A stretch of 64,000 nt of DNA from Crossaster papposus (Eukaryota; Echinodermata; Asteroidea; Velatida; Solasteridae): contig JBAIAA010000313.1 in assembly GCA_037893245.1 (NCBI GenBank), forward strand, positions 62,001 to 126,000. Reading direction: 5' to 3'. The notes beneath the pieces are model-generated. The model was not told the DNA's origin. It worked only from the letters and a program-made list of their open reading frames with translations, and did not search any database. Both the position numbers and the translations under genes were made by a program. Shown in pieces: positions 36,001 to 48,246 of the stretch. Position 1 is the first letter of the stretch. Each line of letters begins with the position of its first letter.

Positions 36001-37520
36001 TTTTGTTTTCCCTTAGGGGCAACAAAAAAATCCTCCAGACCAAAAATTAATAAAAGAAAAAGGTTTCCAACGACTTAACCTGTTAGCGCCGGGATTATTG
36101 TAACATTCACCGAGCCGAGGCGCGGGGTTATTTTTTAATAACGAAACTCGACCCGACGCAGGTTCAGGCCAATTGTATCGGGAAGCACACCCATGACATT
36201 TCCGCCCTTGCTCGCTGCTGACAGACATTTCTGGCCTAGCTCGTGGCGTGTTTATGCGTCATCCGTTTTTAATCTCGGAACAAAAAAAGGTAATAATTTG
36301 TGTTAACAAAAACGAATAAAAATCCCAAACTACGATTGGGATTTAAATACTAAGCATTGTAAGTACTTAGTTTGGATCATTTATTATTTGATCTTGGAGC
36401 TTGTTCGCTTTTCAAGCGCTCGATCGCCTTTGGGAGTCAGACAGGAATGTTCAGAGCATCTTTTTCCTGAACCCAAATTAATCCCAGGTTTTGATCTCCG
36501 TTTATCGCCTGTCTCAAGGTCGGTAAAATAAAAATGCTTTCATACCTGGTTGTTTCGTTTTCAAATTCCAAGGCGATTAAAATTAACCATGACAATAATT
36601 AAATATTGATCAATCCCAAATTGTTCTAATCGTGCAAAATGTTCATAAAATTTCTTCAGGGATAGCAGCAAACGCTGTAAAAAATAAAGATATTTGTTGG
36701 GATGATTGCCAATACGCATCGGTTAACGATTTGAAGTGTTCATCGTAAAGACGGTCAATAGGGCATACCATGTTTATGTTAAATGTCCTGGTTTAGGAGT
36801 TAAAGAAAGAATTTTCCAGGTTTGTTTACAGTTTATTTCTATTTTCACAGTGATAGAGAAAAATGCTAACTAAACTTTTTAAGATTGTAGTATCTTATTA
36901 TGATGGTTTGTGGGAAATACGCTTCCAATCAAATCGGAAGTAAAAGTTTAAATACTGAAGTGTACATCACCACGTTATGCATATTGTAATGTACAATATG
37001 CATAAGATGCATAATATGCATAATTATTTAAGTTTGTAAGGCGAATTGAATTGAATCAAATATCAAAACATATGATAATATTCAAACATAAACATAGTCT
37101 TTTGCATTAAACCCCATAGGCCTAAATGCGTTACCATCATTAATTAATTTTAAATTTCAAAACATTCGCAGAATAGTATTGTTTAAACTTGATGTAGAGC
37201 GTAGAGATGTGGAACTCGACAGTTTGTTTTATAATGTTTGGGTATAATAGGTTCCCTTTAATAATATCGTGGCTAGTGTTTGTTTCATACATGGGGCTCT
37301 ACATACAACACGAACTGAACACTGAACAAATCACGACCGGTGTACGTCATGTTTCTATCCACCAATCATAGTTGGCCACCCAACAAGTCAGTGGTTCGAG
37401 CGGTCTGTCATTAAGGAAGTCACAATAAAATATTGTTCAAGGCACTTATCTATAACCCGGTTTTTCCTTTAGCCTTGCTCTCTGTTTAAGATATTTCACA
37501 AGAAAATTGGTAAACGTTAA
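33015..37520. other. 4.5 kb with no gene seen
   Basis: AT-rich with short open frames that show no domain, in either strand. A GC-richer patch at 34,100-34,330 and another at 36,080-36,230 hold no recognisable gene. Confidence 0.5.
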
Positions 37521-37521
37521 C

Positions 37522-37592
37522 AACAGCTGGATTCGAACCAGAGACCTTTCGATCCATAGCCCATCTCTCTACCAACTAGGCTATCAGCGAGT
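37522..37592 (-). repeat. tRNA-like Pol III promoter sequence, possible SINE head
   Basis: On the - strand GATAGCCTAGTTGGTAGAG resembles an A box with D arm, and GGTTCGAATCC is an exact B box, with CTGG/CCAG closing the T arm. The acceptor and anticodon stems pair poorly, so a functional tRNA is unlikely. Confidence 0.4.
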
Positions 37593-37969
37593 TAGTTAAG
37601 GACAGGGTTTCTTTAGAGTTTTTTTAAATAATAGACGATCAGTTGCCATTGTTCTTTTCATGATTATACGTTTACGCACCCAGCTGCAGAAGAAAAAAAT
37701 GCGAACCGCTACACGTTTACACGTGGTCTAAGTTCAATTATTGCCTTTTCGCCATGCAAACCTTTGAATCTCAACTGTCTTCCTTTCATTGGTCAGTTGT
37801 GAGTGTCAATCACGAAGCACGCGTTTGAACGTGTCATCGACGTTTATAAAACGTCAACTAATAAGATGTGTTCATTTCACAGTGTCGGTGACTAAAAGTT
37901 GCATTTACATAACTCCAGTTCATAAATTTTAAACGAGTCAGTGGTGTGTAATTGACAGCGCACTAGGGG

Positions 37970-38052
37970 CCAATCAGAAACCGGGCAACGTTCCTCAGTC
38001 ACTGCTTAGGAAATCACTGGCAAGTTTTAAGGCAGGAGCGCGCGCTTCATTC
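37970..38052 (+). promoter_or_regulatory. Predicted promoter of C1q gene B
   Basis: CCAAT at 37,970, TTTTAAGG at 38,025-38,032 and initiator TTCATTCC with A at 38,049 repeat the geometry of gene A exactly (79 and 24 bp). Unlike gene A, it has only about one 154-bp unit and no CRE satellite upstream. Confidence 0.5.
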
Positions 38053-38131
38053 CTCACAACGACCGCAACTCATCTTCGCCTTCGACAGGACAGCCAGAGA
38101 GAGACCTGAACGCAAGAACGAGATTTACAAG
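38049..38131 (+). other. C1q gene B, non-coding exon 1
   Basis: Ends TTACAAG|GTAAGG. Differs from gene A by a few bases, including CTCATCTTCGCC against CTTACTTCGCT. Confidence 0.6.
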
Positions 38132-38749
38132 GTAAGGTTCTATGACAGATGGAAACAGGATTTTCAAGTCTTGAGGTGAAATTAATGTTTGTATTCCTTC
38201 TTGATTAGTGGTTCTTACAAAAGTATGTTTTAAACAAAACTCGTGAATAGAGTAGGTTGTGTCGGATTATATTAAACTCTCTGCTCCGCCGTCCATGTAA
38301 TTGTTGTAAAAGGCTGTTCACGTACTTAGGGTCCCCTATACCCTTGGTACTGTGCTTGATGTTCAAGCTGTTCCACCATTCTTCTGACATGCTTTAATTA
38401 GCACAAACAGCCTACCCCAGCATCCTACCAAGCATCTGTTACTGTTAGCATCCTGTCAAAATCTGCCGCGTATCCTGTTCCAGAATCGCATACCTCAATG
38501 GTCCACTGAACTCAGCACCATCCACAACGCATATGGTGTTACCGCAAACCTCCCATCCTATTGATTTTTCCACCATGCAAACTCTTAAGTCTTATTTAAA
38601 ACGGTAGGGGCAAAGGTCGAACGTACTATATTCCTTCTTTGCATCCACGGACTCGTCTTGTTTCCCCCCATTTTGTCACCATCTTTGTTACAACAAATGA
38701 CTTAAAGTGTTGTGATCAAAGATATTTGTTTTCTTTGTATTATTTTTAG

Positions 38750-38817
38750 GTGACATTCAACTTCAGTCACTAAGATTTCTACTTCGGCTGAGCTCTGACT
38801 AGGAACACTACTGCAAG
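38750..38817 (+). other. C1q gene B, non-coding exon 2
   Basis: Flanked by TATTTTTAG and CTGCAAG|GTAGGC. Same length as in gene A, with two or three substitutions. Confidence 0.65.
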
Positions 38818-39560
38818 GTAGGCCTTACTGTATTATAAACAAAAAACAAATACATGTAACGTTATATTACTTTTGGTCCCCGAACATCGCCTAGCTCATT
38901 TCTCAATTAAAAAAAATAGTTAGCAATGAATTCTATTCGAGATCAAGTATTATTGCAATTTGTATACCGTTATGATTCCTCCTAAAATCGTAAAATTCGT
39001 TTCACGGGGCGTTCGAAATTGAATAAAAAACCAACAAATTTGGGTGTTTTTTGTTGTTTGTTTTAACACTCTTGGTTATTTAAATAAAACAATTAACCAT
39101 AACGTTTGATAGTAAACAGAATAACATGCAATGACAACAGCGTATATATCTATTAAAATTAAAAAAAATAAAAATACCCAAAACCACACACTAATTTAAG
39201 ACGAATCGCAATGCTCTAATTAAAATTATACTGCAACTTTAATAAAAATCCCTTTGTAATTTTATGAATTGAGAATCAAGAATTGAGCTCGACGATGTTT
39301 GCGGACAAAATTAAAGCGCAGTTACAATTAATTTCTGGAGAAAATAAGAGGTGGGGTTGGTCCTACTTTATAGCTTGATTCAAAACCCGTACGAAACTCT
39401 CTCTCAAAAAAGTTGTTCTGTCAAATTTTGTTTTGCCGCTTCAAAAAAAAACCGACCAAAACGAACATCTGAAGTTATTTTTTATGTTTTTTGCTTCTTT
39501 TTTTCGTTTAATAAAATTAGTCCCTTTTGTGATTTATATTGTCTACTTTTGGTATTTAGA

Positions 39561-40394
39561 ATGAAGATCTTGGTGGCAACCGTTCTTTCAATCGCCCTCC
39601 TTCTGGGTAACTCTGTCAAGCTCCGAGCTTCCGTCACTGGGCCGGTTGCCTCGGACGGTGATGTTCCAGCGTCTTGGGCGTGTCCGATGTGCTGCCAGGG
39701 ACCTTCAGCCACTAATGGTATACCAGGTTTACCTGGTCAGGTCGGACCCTACGGCCAGCCGGGGTCAAAGGGCGACGCAGGTCAGCCGGGTCAAACTGGC
39801 GATATCGGGCCCATCGGTCCAATGGGTGAGCGGGGAGCACTTGGGAACGCTGGGCCTAAAGGTGACGATGGGATAGGCCAGCCCGGCAAGATAGGTCCGA
39901 AAGGTCTGCAGGGTGTAGTCGGAAGTCCTGGTCAGACTGGTGTCAAAGGTCAGAAGGGTGAGCCAGGGGAGACACCAGACGACTCCAACCAGCGGGTAGC
40001 ATTCACCGCGGTGAGGACGAGCACCTCCGATACCTCTACGAGTCACGACACCCGTTTGCCCTTCCAGCAGACCGAGACGCTTCTGCCGGGTACCAGCTTT
40101 GATCTCGGGACCGGCAAGTTCACGTGTACTGTGCCGGGCACCTACGTGTTTACGTTTTCTGTGTGCAAATATCCTTCCAGCAGCAGCTACCTGAACGTTC
40201 ATCTCCGGAAGAACGACGACTATGTTGTCTCTGGCCGTAGCACTGATGCAAATTACCATGAGCAGGTGTCTGGGAGCGCGGTGCTGGTTCTACAACGAGG
40301 AGACACGGTGGGGCTTACTATGGTCGGTAGGGCGCATAGTGATCCCACCTATCACTACACCTCATTCAGTGGCTTCCTCCTTTACCCCGAATAA
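39561..40394 (+). CDS. Secreted collagen-like C1q-domain protein, copy B (277 aa)
   Basis: Same architecture as copy A: signal peptide (1 to about 24), CPMCC cluster at 41-45, collagen Gly-X-Y at 53-138 with the same break, and a C1q head to the end. The start is the ATG after GGTATTTAG|A; the open frame back to 39,351 is intron. About 5 residues differ from copy A in the first 144, but about 18 plus one inserted Ser differ in the head, mostly between residues 202 and 262. It gains a cysteine at 202 (SVCKYP). The frame is intact, so it is probably functional. The clustered changes suggest altered ligand binding, which is inference. Confidence 0.95.
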   Translation: MKILVATVLSIALLLGNSVKLRASVTGPVASDGDVPASWACPMCCQGPSATNGIPGLPGQVGPYGQPGSKGDAGQPGQTGDIGPIGPMGERGALGNAGPKGDDGIGQPGKIGPKGLQGVVGSPGQTGVKGQKGEPGETPDDSNQRVAFTAVRTSTSDTSTSHDTRLPFQQTETLLPGTSFDLGTGKFTCTVPGTYVFTFSVCKYPSSSSYLNVHLRKNDDYVVSGRSTDANYHEQVSGSAVLVLQRGDTVGLTMVGRAHSDPTYHYTSFSGFLLYPE

Positions 40395-40402
40395 ATAATA
40401 AA
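40390..40402 (+). other. Two polyadenylation signals at the stop codon of C1q gene B
   Basis: AATAAA at 40,390-40,395 includes the stop codon, and a second AATAAA follows at 40,397-40,402 through a small duplication of the ATAA unit. Confidence 0.5.
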
Positions 40403-41521
40403 TAATTGCTGAAACAGTAGTCGTATAAAAAGGGATAATATTCAATGTCATAATAATTAATATTTGTTTAGCGTCTTACAATTGGGTTTCAAAACACATC
40501 ACAAACAGACATAAAAACTACATGTACATGAAAAACAATTAATCAAAAGTAATATTTTTATAGAACTTGTTTTAGGTTGCATGTGTTTTTTATTTCACAC
40601 TCGATATTTGTCGCAATAGCTGAAATACATTTGGTGTTTAATTCTAGACTGTTTTAATACAATTTAATGCAGTTAATTAGTTGTACAATGTACTATCGAT
40701 GTACTAATAAATATCTTACTTATTTGAAAGAAAATAATGATTCTAGGCATCCAGCATGTGGCAGATTATGGTAGATATCGTGTAATTGTTCCCATTTTGT
40801 ACAAACATATTCACAATCGCCCGCTGGCGAATGCGAAAAAACCAAGAACAACATAAGAATAACTGCCCGACGTCGGTTGAAAAAAAATGCAGTTTTTCTT
40901 GCTTTTCTTGGCATCCAATCCATGATTGTAAAACTTCCAACAGGTCAGTTAAACGATATTTACTATAAAATACAACCCCTCCAAATTCACCCATTCATGA
41001 TAATTTAAGCAATGTATCCTACCTTTAAATAAATGTTCATACATGTCCGCTGTACTACTACTGGCATTTAAACATATCGTTACTGAATAAACATATTTAC
41101 CCATTTTATGTTGTTTCAAACGCATTTTATACTCTTTTCAATATTCATTTTTAATAAAATGTTCATATACTTTAAAGCTCAGTGCAGCTTAACTCGAGGT
41201 CCAAGGTTCAAACCCAGCTAGAGTCGATGGATAAATACAAAATTGAATTTTGTGCTTCAATTGCCAATTTTTAAGCATTTAATAGCATCTGTATGAATAA
41301 CAAATTAAGGTAGAATATTAGCATTTGCTCCATTTGGTATGAATTAAAAGAAGTAAATGCTTCAGATTTGCAGTGCTTACTCCATTTTTTTTTAAGGTTG
41401 GGTCGGGGCTACCTTGAAAAAACCTAAGCAAATACTAGTATGCAAACTACAAGTTATACATGTATAAAGCATTTGATACTTTGTCAGAATTCAAGGATTC
41501 CTAGGATTTTAAGTATGAGCA

Positions 41522-41766
41522 TCATGACCTCTCAGTTTTCGGTTTCCACTTCACTCTAAACTTCTCTCTCGGCGTGTCGTAGTCCCACTCTCCCTTCAGT
41601 ATCATGTTAGCTGCCATGTGGCCGATCTCATCCGAAGACTTGGCCCCGACCCCGTTACCGCCAACGAGCACGCCAAGCCCAGGGCCGACCATGTCGCAGT
41701 AGAGTAGCCGCGTAGGTGTGGTGGTAGTCATGCAAGTATCGGTGTGAATGGAAAGTGGCTTCAGAT
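41522..41766 (-). other. Oxidoreductase copy B, last exon
   Basis: The acceptor CCGTTGCAG precedes 41,766. It reads LKPLSIHTDTCMTTTTPTR to the family's NG-x-AKSSDEIG motif and ends KPKTERS and a stop. Confidence 0.8.
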
Positions 41767-42041
41767 CTGCAACGGTAATAACAAGTGTTGCATCTTTTTC
41801 AATTTAATATTCAGAGGCGGGATTCAGACCTATACACGTCATGCATATCATTTGCATATCTCAGGAGGGATGTCTCCTGAGGTACGCAAGATTCGCTGCG
41901 TGTTACTGAACACCATTATGAAGTCTAGGAACCAGACTAGGCTAGACATGGGAGGAGTGCATGTGTTTACTCAAAGATGTGTCAAAATCCAGCTAGATTA
42001 TCTAATGGCCTGTTCTCTTAATGATTGCATTCATTAGTCGC

Positions 42042-43121
42042 CAGAGTTGTATTCGAGTCACCAAACATCGAGTCCTATTCCCCCTCCCGAGTCCGAGTCC
42101 GAGTCCCGAGTCATACAGGTCGAGTCCGAGTCCGAGTCACAAAGGTCGAGTCACGAGTCCGAGTCACGAGTCACCATTAACTAGTGAAGTACCGCGAAAA
42201 GCTAACGGTGTAAACAGTTCAATTTTTACAGCTTTCCTCTACTTTAATGAACTGTCTAGATCATGTACATGATTATGTCAAATAAGTGACGATTAAAGTT
42301 GGAAGTATAGTGCCAGTTTTCTCCTCTATTTTGTGTGTGCAGAATTTGCAGTCTGCACTTGATTTTCCATGTGCATTTCTCTTGAAGTTCACAAACCCGA
42401 AATTCACAACTCTTGGGTTGGAAGCCATGACCGCGAATGTCTACTTTATGTTTGAGTATTGTTGTACTTCACACTCACTCACAGCGTTTTACTTTACATG
42501 AACAGCATAGCATAAGCAATCATTAGGAGGACAAGCATCACTGATATGAGCGCGTGCAATATAGCTAGCAACACACAGGATTCAAAGCTATTGCCTGGAA
42601 CAGCGCCAGTCTAGCAGTTTGTGCCTGAACGAATAATCCGGACAATCTCAATTTGCATTACGCAGTATCACCGTATGTGGACGCCGGGATACATGTTTCG
42701 ATACATTGATTTCGCTAGTCAATATATCGGAAACTAGTCTTTGGGCAAGACGTCAGATACGCGATAACGTCCTCTCGCGGCGGCTGGTTATCGCGTATAT
42801 CTATATCTAAAGTAACAACGTCTTGCCCAAAGACTAATCGGAAATATCGGAAGCCAACCGCACAGTACGTGCTTTTCTAGAGAGATGTGTTGCGTCGCGT
42901 CGGATCTGCGTAAACAATCTTTATTCCCTCTAAGTGAGTTTCTTGTTAAGAATAGTCTGAAAATAGTTGTTATGGTATTTTTTGGTCCAGTCACAAGTCA
43001 CGCAGGTCGAGGTCGAGTCCGAGTCCGAGTCACTTGTCATCGTGACTCGAGTCCGAGTCTGAGTCACAAATAATGGGACTTGAGTCGGACTCGAGTCCGA
43101 GTCCCGAGTCATACAACTCTG
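42042..43121. mobile_element. 1,080-bp hAT-like non-autonomous transposon, block B only
   Basis: Terminal inverted repeats are CAGAGTTGTAT and ATACAACTCTG. TTAGTCGC is duplicated at both ends (42,034-42,041 and 43,122-43,129). Block A has a single TTAGGCAC at the matching place (about 17,606-17,613). GAGTCC-type hexamers lie just inside both ends. No transposase is present. The interior holds a nested palindrome. Confidence 0.9.
42735..42836. repeat. Imperfect palindrome inside the hAT-like element
   Basis: TAGTCTTTGGGCAAGACGT pairs with ACGTCTTGCCCAAAGACTA, and inside it GATACGCGATAAC pairs with GTTATCGCGTAT. It could be a separate small foldback insertion. Confidence 0.75.
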
Positions 43122-43149
43122 TTAGTCGCATATACATGGCAATATTTAC

Positions 43150-43500
43150 CGTTTGGGTACTGAATCGGTGGCAAAATGTAGCAGTCTTGTCCTAAGTCCG
43201 TTTCTCCCTCATAGACGTGTAAGGAAGGCATGCCACGGAGCCTGTCCCTGTCATCTTCTGTCAACAAGAAGCACCACGACTTGAGACTTTGCCGTTACAT
43301 CAAGTTGCCACTCGGCGGGTAGTAGGTCTCCCACAGCATTTTTTCAAAGGACAGAAAGTTGAACCATTCCCACAGTTTCGTTTGATCGAGGACTTTGACA
43401 CTGATCCCTGTCTGGTTGGCACCATCGAGTAGCTTACGGCTGAGGGAACCATCGTGTGCAGTCAGCCACAACAACCCAACGTCACTGTAAAAATGTACCC
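43150..43500 (-). other. Oxidoreductase copy B, exon 3, deleted and with a mutated acceptor
   Basis: 351 nt against 589 in copy A. The sequence jumps from NFLSFEK to the GDLLP region, out of frame. The donor AACG|GTAAAT is kept. Confidence 0.75.
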
Positions 43501-43533
43501 ATACAGAGAAGAATGACAGGTAACCAACTATTC

Positions 43534-44068
43534 ATAAAATGACCATTTTTGATGCACTACTGCCTTAAGAAGATACAATCCCCCAAACTTTCTCACCAGA
43601 TATGAAAAGACCAATGTTGGCTCTAATCAAATCAAAAAGGAAAATATTCTGAGACCCCTGGCAAGTTGACTTTTTGAGGGACAAATATAGGTTCAAAATT
43701 ACAATTTTACAAGCTCTGAAAACCTGCTTTATTGCATGTTCTAAAAATAGCATAAGGGTGACATTTAAAACATTAAATTGTTGTCTCAAGTAAGGGCAAG
43801 GATGATACTTTGTAATGATATAGTTGATTTTGTGATAAAAGTTTGTAATTTGGCTGGGTGATATTTTTAAAATAAGCAAAAAAACTGTTTTTGCAGCCCC
43901 AAAACTGGCCCAAAATTCCCAAAACACAAAATGGCCTGTTACCGTGGCAACGGGCAAAAAAAAAAAAAAATTTCAATTTGTGTTACTTGCTTACCAAGTC
44001 CTTTCATATTAAAAAATTTAAAAAAAATGCCGAGGACACTTATATGAAATATTTACAAGGACCCACTC
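43534..44068. other. About 535-bp block B-specific sequence
   Basis: Lies between CAACTATT and AAAGTGTCATGC, which are adjacent in block A (about 18,247-18,262). No terminal repeats or coding are evident, so insertion in B and deletion in A are both possible. Confidence 0.55.
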
Positions 44069-44124
44069 TTAAAGTGTCATGCAATGTCAATGGCTGTTTA
44101 CTGGTTCCCAGCCATTTGTCACTC

Positions 44125-44390
44125 GATAATAATAGCGGGTACTTGTACAGTGAAACATTCCAAATATCATTTCAGCTCCCTGGGGAGTGTACAGCTCGAT
44201 GCTGCCATTTCGGCGCAAAGCAGCTAAATCAATCACAATAACCATCTATGCCCTCACAGGTACCCATTTACGCCTGGGTGGGGAGAAGCAATGAGGCACA
44301 CGCACAACCCCAGATTGAACCCACAACCTGCAGAATTACCAGCAGACCATGAATTCAATGCTCCTGGCCACGAGGCCACTCCACAGCCCT
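44125..44390 (-). mobile_element. tRNA-derived SINE, copy 3
   Basis: Orthologous to copy 2 at 18,306-18,573, same orientation and same intron of the oxidoreductase. Confidence 0.8.
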
Positions 44391-44873
44391 AAATAAGTGG
44401 TCTTCTACAATTGCAAACTCTGATATGATTTTTCAGATGACCAACATTTTTGAGAAAAAGTGACGACAAAAACAACACAGTCCTACCTATTCCTCTGTAT
44501 TTGTGTAGTTGGGAAAATGTCGAAATACTCACTTTTCTCAATTCCAAAAACTTTGTTTAAACTCAAATTTTGATTCTGGGCTTCTCAAGAGTTCCTCTTT
44601 ATTTAAAAAAAAAGATAATTCTAACTCCATTTTTCCTTAGCTAATTAGCCCTAACTCCCTAGGGTGTGTGCAAAACCATATTGATTTTGGAGGATTTGGG
44701 AGGGTTAGGATTAGCTAAAGATCTTGCAAAAATGGCAAAACGGACTTTGGGCGTGCGCAAGTCTACAATCTGTAACCTCTTCCCGCATCCTGTGAACGTC
44801 AATGGTTCACAGGTTCACAGTACGCGTGAAATATCCGCACATGCATTCACACGTGCGTGCATTTCTCTCTTAC

Positions 44874-44998
44874 CTGTCATTCGTTCGATATCACTGAACC
44901 TTTGAGCTGCTCGTCTGCCAAGTTCTCCCGATTCAAAACTTCTGCTGATTCCACTCAATACTCGTCCCTCATCATAATGGGCACCGAATACAGACCGG
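44874..44998 (-). other. Oxidoreductase copy B, exon 2, intact
   Basis: 125 nt between ATGAAAG and the donor ACAG|GTAAGAG, in phase with exon 1. It has no stop and reads RSVFGAHYDEGR, then RRAAQRFSDIERMTG. Confidence 0.8.
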
Positions 44999-45809
44999 CT
45001 TTCATAATTCTTAAAAAAACAGAAAATATAATTGAAATTATTCTTCCAGTGTTCCAGTGTTGTAATACTAGCACTCGCACCAAATTATGTAAACATAATA
45101 ATGACCCGATAAACTCCCTGTGAAATTATTTCTCTGGCATGCTGTCATTTTGAAGAATTTGAAGTAGTCTAAAGATGTGTCCCAGAGATGCAATTTTTGA
45201 AATTTCCATCAAGCAGTTGGTTCCATATCAAAATCTAAGAATATTATTTTCTTGGAATAAATAGCATTCACAGAACTAAACCTTCGTCAGGTTAGTTGTC
45301 AAACACTTTTCTTTAGATTTTTGAGAACTTTTGCTGCTTTCAAACAATAAAAATGTACAACTGACAATAAGTAAAACATTTTTGATGTCTTGGATATATT
45401 TGGACAATGTGCCCTTCAAAATATTTTAAAGGTAGGATACACCATCAGTAATTGCTTGAATTATCAAGAATGGGTACATTTTAGAGGGTTGTATTTTATA
45501 GTAAACATTGTTTAACTGACTTGTCCGGAGTTTTACAATCATGAATGCTGAGAAAAGCAAGAAAAACAATACTCGTTTTCAACCGGCGTCAGGTAGTAGT
45601 TCTTATATTGTTCCTGTTTTTTAATATATATAATTCAATTTGTCAGAACAATTAGAGGATATCTAGCACAATCTATTTGCTGGATGCCTACAATCATTAT
45701 TTACCTACAAATAAGCAAGATATTTCCTAATAATTTGGTAGTAAAATGTTGCGATTTCGCAAATGGTGTATCCTACCTTTAAATCACGAGTGGGAAACAA
45801 AAATCATAC

Positions 45810-45949
45810 CTCTTCGTGACTGGTTCGCTGGGTCCGATAAGGCAAACTGAGATACCAGGCCACTCTGAGCAATATTTGGCGGCTGCACTGCCCCACAAAC
45901 CTGCCCCGACGACACAAACGTCAAATACCTCAATTGCAGTTGCAGACAT
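45810..45949 (-). other. Oxidoreductase copy B, exon 1
   Basis: Starts ATG at 45,949 and ends AAGAG|GTATGA. Differs from copy A by one codon in the second half (ISVCLIG against ILVCLIG). Confidence 0.8.
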
Positions 45950-48246
45950 GACTGACAAACGATGGGGTTATCACGTACAGCTAGTAGTATGACACTAAAT
46001 TACATGAATAGAAAACACAAACAGTAAAGGTCAGGTAAATACAAAATGTAAATGGAAAAGTCTTAGGTCGTCCTGATAAGGAAAGTATTAAGTTGATATG
46101 TAGGGGTTGTTCTGTACATAGGGTCATTTTTGACAATTTTTCTTGTTCCTGTATACAATTTATTTAACCATCATATATTTTTTTGATTGCATAAAAATGC
46201 ACGAGTATACCCACAGACTCGGTGTCTTGAATGACCAAGAGCTAGTCACATGGTATTTTCTATTTTTACTATCTTTCTGTGCACGACCAAAAGTACTATA
46301 TCCGTAGCAACCATGGTGCTATACCATTAGCAACCAAAGTAGTACCCATGGCGCGGTATTTGTGTGTAAATGTATGCTGATGTGCGCAATGAGCGTAGTG
46401 CACTGATCGTAGCGGGTATTGTTCCAAAGAGCCAGCGCTACGGAGCTGGATTGAAATAAAAGTTCATTTAAACTGTATTTAGATTATGATTTTAAAGTAT
46501 TCAAAGTCAAACCAAGCCGAATCTTTGGGTGAGGCATGGAGGCAGGAAACCTCCATGGCATGGGTGAGGTGTTATAAACTTGGTAGGTTTGGTAGAACGA
46601 TTTTGTAAAATGACCTGTGACACCGCAGAGCACCCCTGCGTATAGTGGTACGGTCGGCATGCACTATTTTTGAAAATCAAAGCGTCTGATGCAGCTTGCG
46701 GAATTAACCTTGAAATTTCACTTTTCATTTGAATCTTACTCTGAGGTAAACCTTAGTACCACAATCTTATTCGTCGATGTGTACTTGTATCTCATGGCTT
46801 AGCAACTTAATCAAGTACTTTTTTTTGGCCGTTTTGAGGGTGAAATCGGATGTTTCTTTGGGCAAACATATGGGAAAAGTGACCTTTTGATTAAAATGTA
46901 GAAATACCAATGGCGCTCCCTGGGACCCTACTATCGCAAGGTCATGTCCAGATGTTAAAAAAACGATATTTGGGTCCTACTCTTACTCTTAGCAATTATA
47001 CTCGGACTAAAATTATACATAGACATATAGTACACACCGTTAAAACAATGTTGTTTTGCACAAATGTTTCTTTGTCTGACCTAAACTTAAGCCTACATAC
47101 ATGTACATCAAAAATACACGTCTTTTATAAAAACGAACTTTCTTCATACTGAACAGGCACCTTTTTACCTTTGACGTTTTCTTTTTAACTTCAAATAAAA
47201 CAGCGAAAGAAAAAGTTCCTTGCCGCATTTTCATAATCATATAACACAGGCCATGGGCGCCGCCATTACTAAAACTATTCGCGCCTCGACTTTTGAGGGC
47301 GCTACACATTATTTTTGTCAAAACATTCGCTTCAGACGCATCGCGTCCAAATGCGACAATTCTATTAGTCTTATCCTTACTGAAACCATCAACTAAAACA
47401 CTCAGCCATGCCAGCCACTTTATTTTCACCCAACAAGGCTAAATCCTCCAATTACAATATAATCTTATAATTCAATACATTTACATACACCCTAGGGTTA
47501 GAGTTAAAATAACCTTTCTTGTGATGAAAATACACACAAAAAGGGCTTTAAACAATGCCCTGATTAAACCCACCTCATCGGAAAACTATGACGTCCAGGA
47601 AAAAACAGAGATATTTTGCAACTGCTCTAAAAACCTGTGCCCAGCAACATTCAAAGCTTTCCTTAGTGAGGGTGCTGGACTTCACCCTGTACATGAACAT
47701 GTGATTTACTTCTGAAATCATAAAATAAAAACGATTATGTGTGCTCGCATGAGTGTGCTTTCTAGAACTGACATCCTAATCCTTTAACCTCATATATACC
47801 TCCAGACTTACTCGTTACGCAACAACTGTGCATTCTTCATGCTTACTCGTATAACTATAAGACAAATATTTCCCGCTAATCTGCGTAACGCGGGAAATGA
47901 ATATTATTATTTGGTTTTCAAGACCCATTTTTACTGTGTTTGTTTTTGTACCCTGGTGCGCTGGATAGCCGGGCTAGATAGCCCTTTCGCTGGACTCTGT
48001 TGTTCTCTAACACAATGACTGCTAGATGGACCTTGCTGTAGGCCCAACTCGGATTCGCAGTTTGCTTACTATTGACGAATATTACGACGATGTTTTAATC
48101 AGCAGGTAGACCTAGCCTTGTATTTTACACCCCAAGCGACGAGGTAAATGGTGGTCGACTTCAGATTACTCTTTAGTCAATGGGATCCTTCCACACGAAT
48201 TGAAAGGGCCCGGTGATGCAGGTACACCCCCCTGCTACACCAGGCT
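45950..48246. other. Upstream flank of oxidoreductase copy B
   Basis: Matches 20,615-21,240, 22,050-22,675 and 29,149-29,318. The unmatched parts (46,580-47,040 and 47,370-47,930) have short frames without domains. I see no gene. Confidence 0.5.

Larger units (their letters stand above)
41522..45949 (-). pseudogene. FAD-dependent oxidoreductase (sarcosine-oxidase-like), copy B, decayed
   Basis: Exons at 45,949-45,810, 44,998-44,874, 43,500-43,150 and 41,766-41,522. Exons 1, 2 and the last read cleanly (VVGAGLWGSAAA; FGAHYDEGRVLSGISRSFE; GVGAKSSDEIGHMAAN). Exon 3 keeps the start HFYSDVGLLWLTAHDG that copy A has lost. It lacks about 238 bp from its middle, however, which breaks the frame, and its acceptor is CTCTGTAT instead of CTCTGTAG. 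The 40-codon exon expected before the last exon was not found. A hAT-like element of 1,080 bp sits in the intron before the last exon. Damage differs from copy A, so the two decayed separately. Confidence 0.8.
37817..48240. repeat. Segmental duplication, block B (partner of 11,107-29,318)
   Basis: From GCACGCGTTTGAACGTGTC at about 37,817 the sequence follows block A through the promoter, three C1q exons, the spacer, all oxidoreductase exons and their upstream flank. It ends at CCCTGCTACAC (48,240), matching 29,308-29,318. Block-specific insertions account for most length differences. Confidence 0.9.

Noticed and set aside
42042-43121. A coding gene in the GAGTC-rich region (frames at 42,021-42,501 and 42,788-43,112)
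   Set aside because: Serine-rich frames come from GAGTCC hexamers inside a transposon with clear ends and target duplication.
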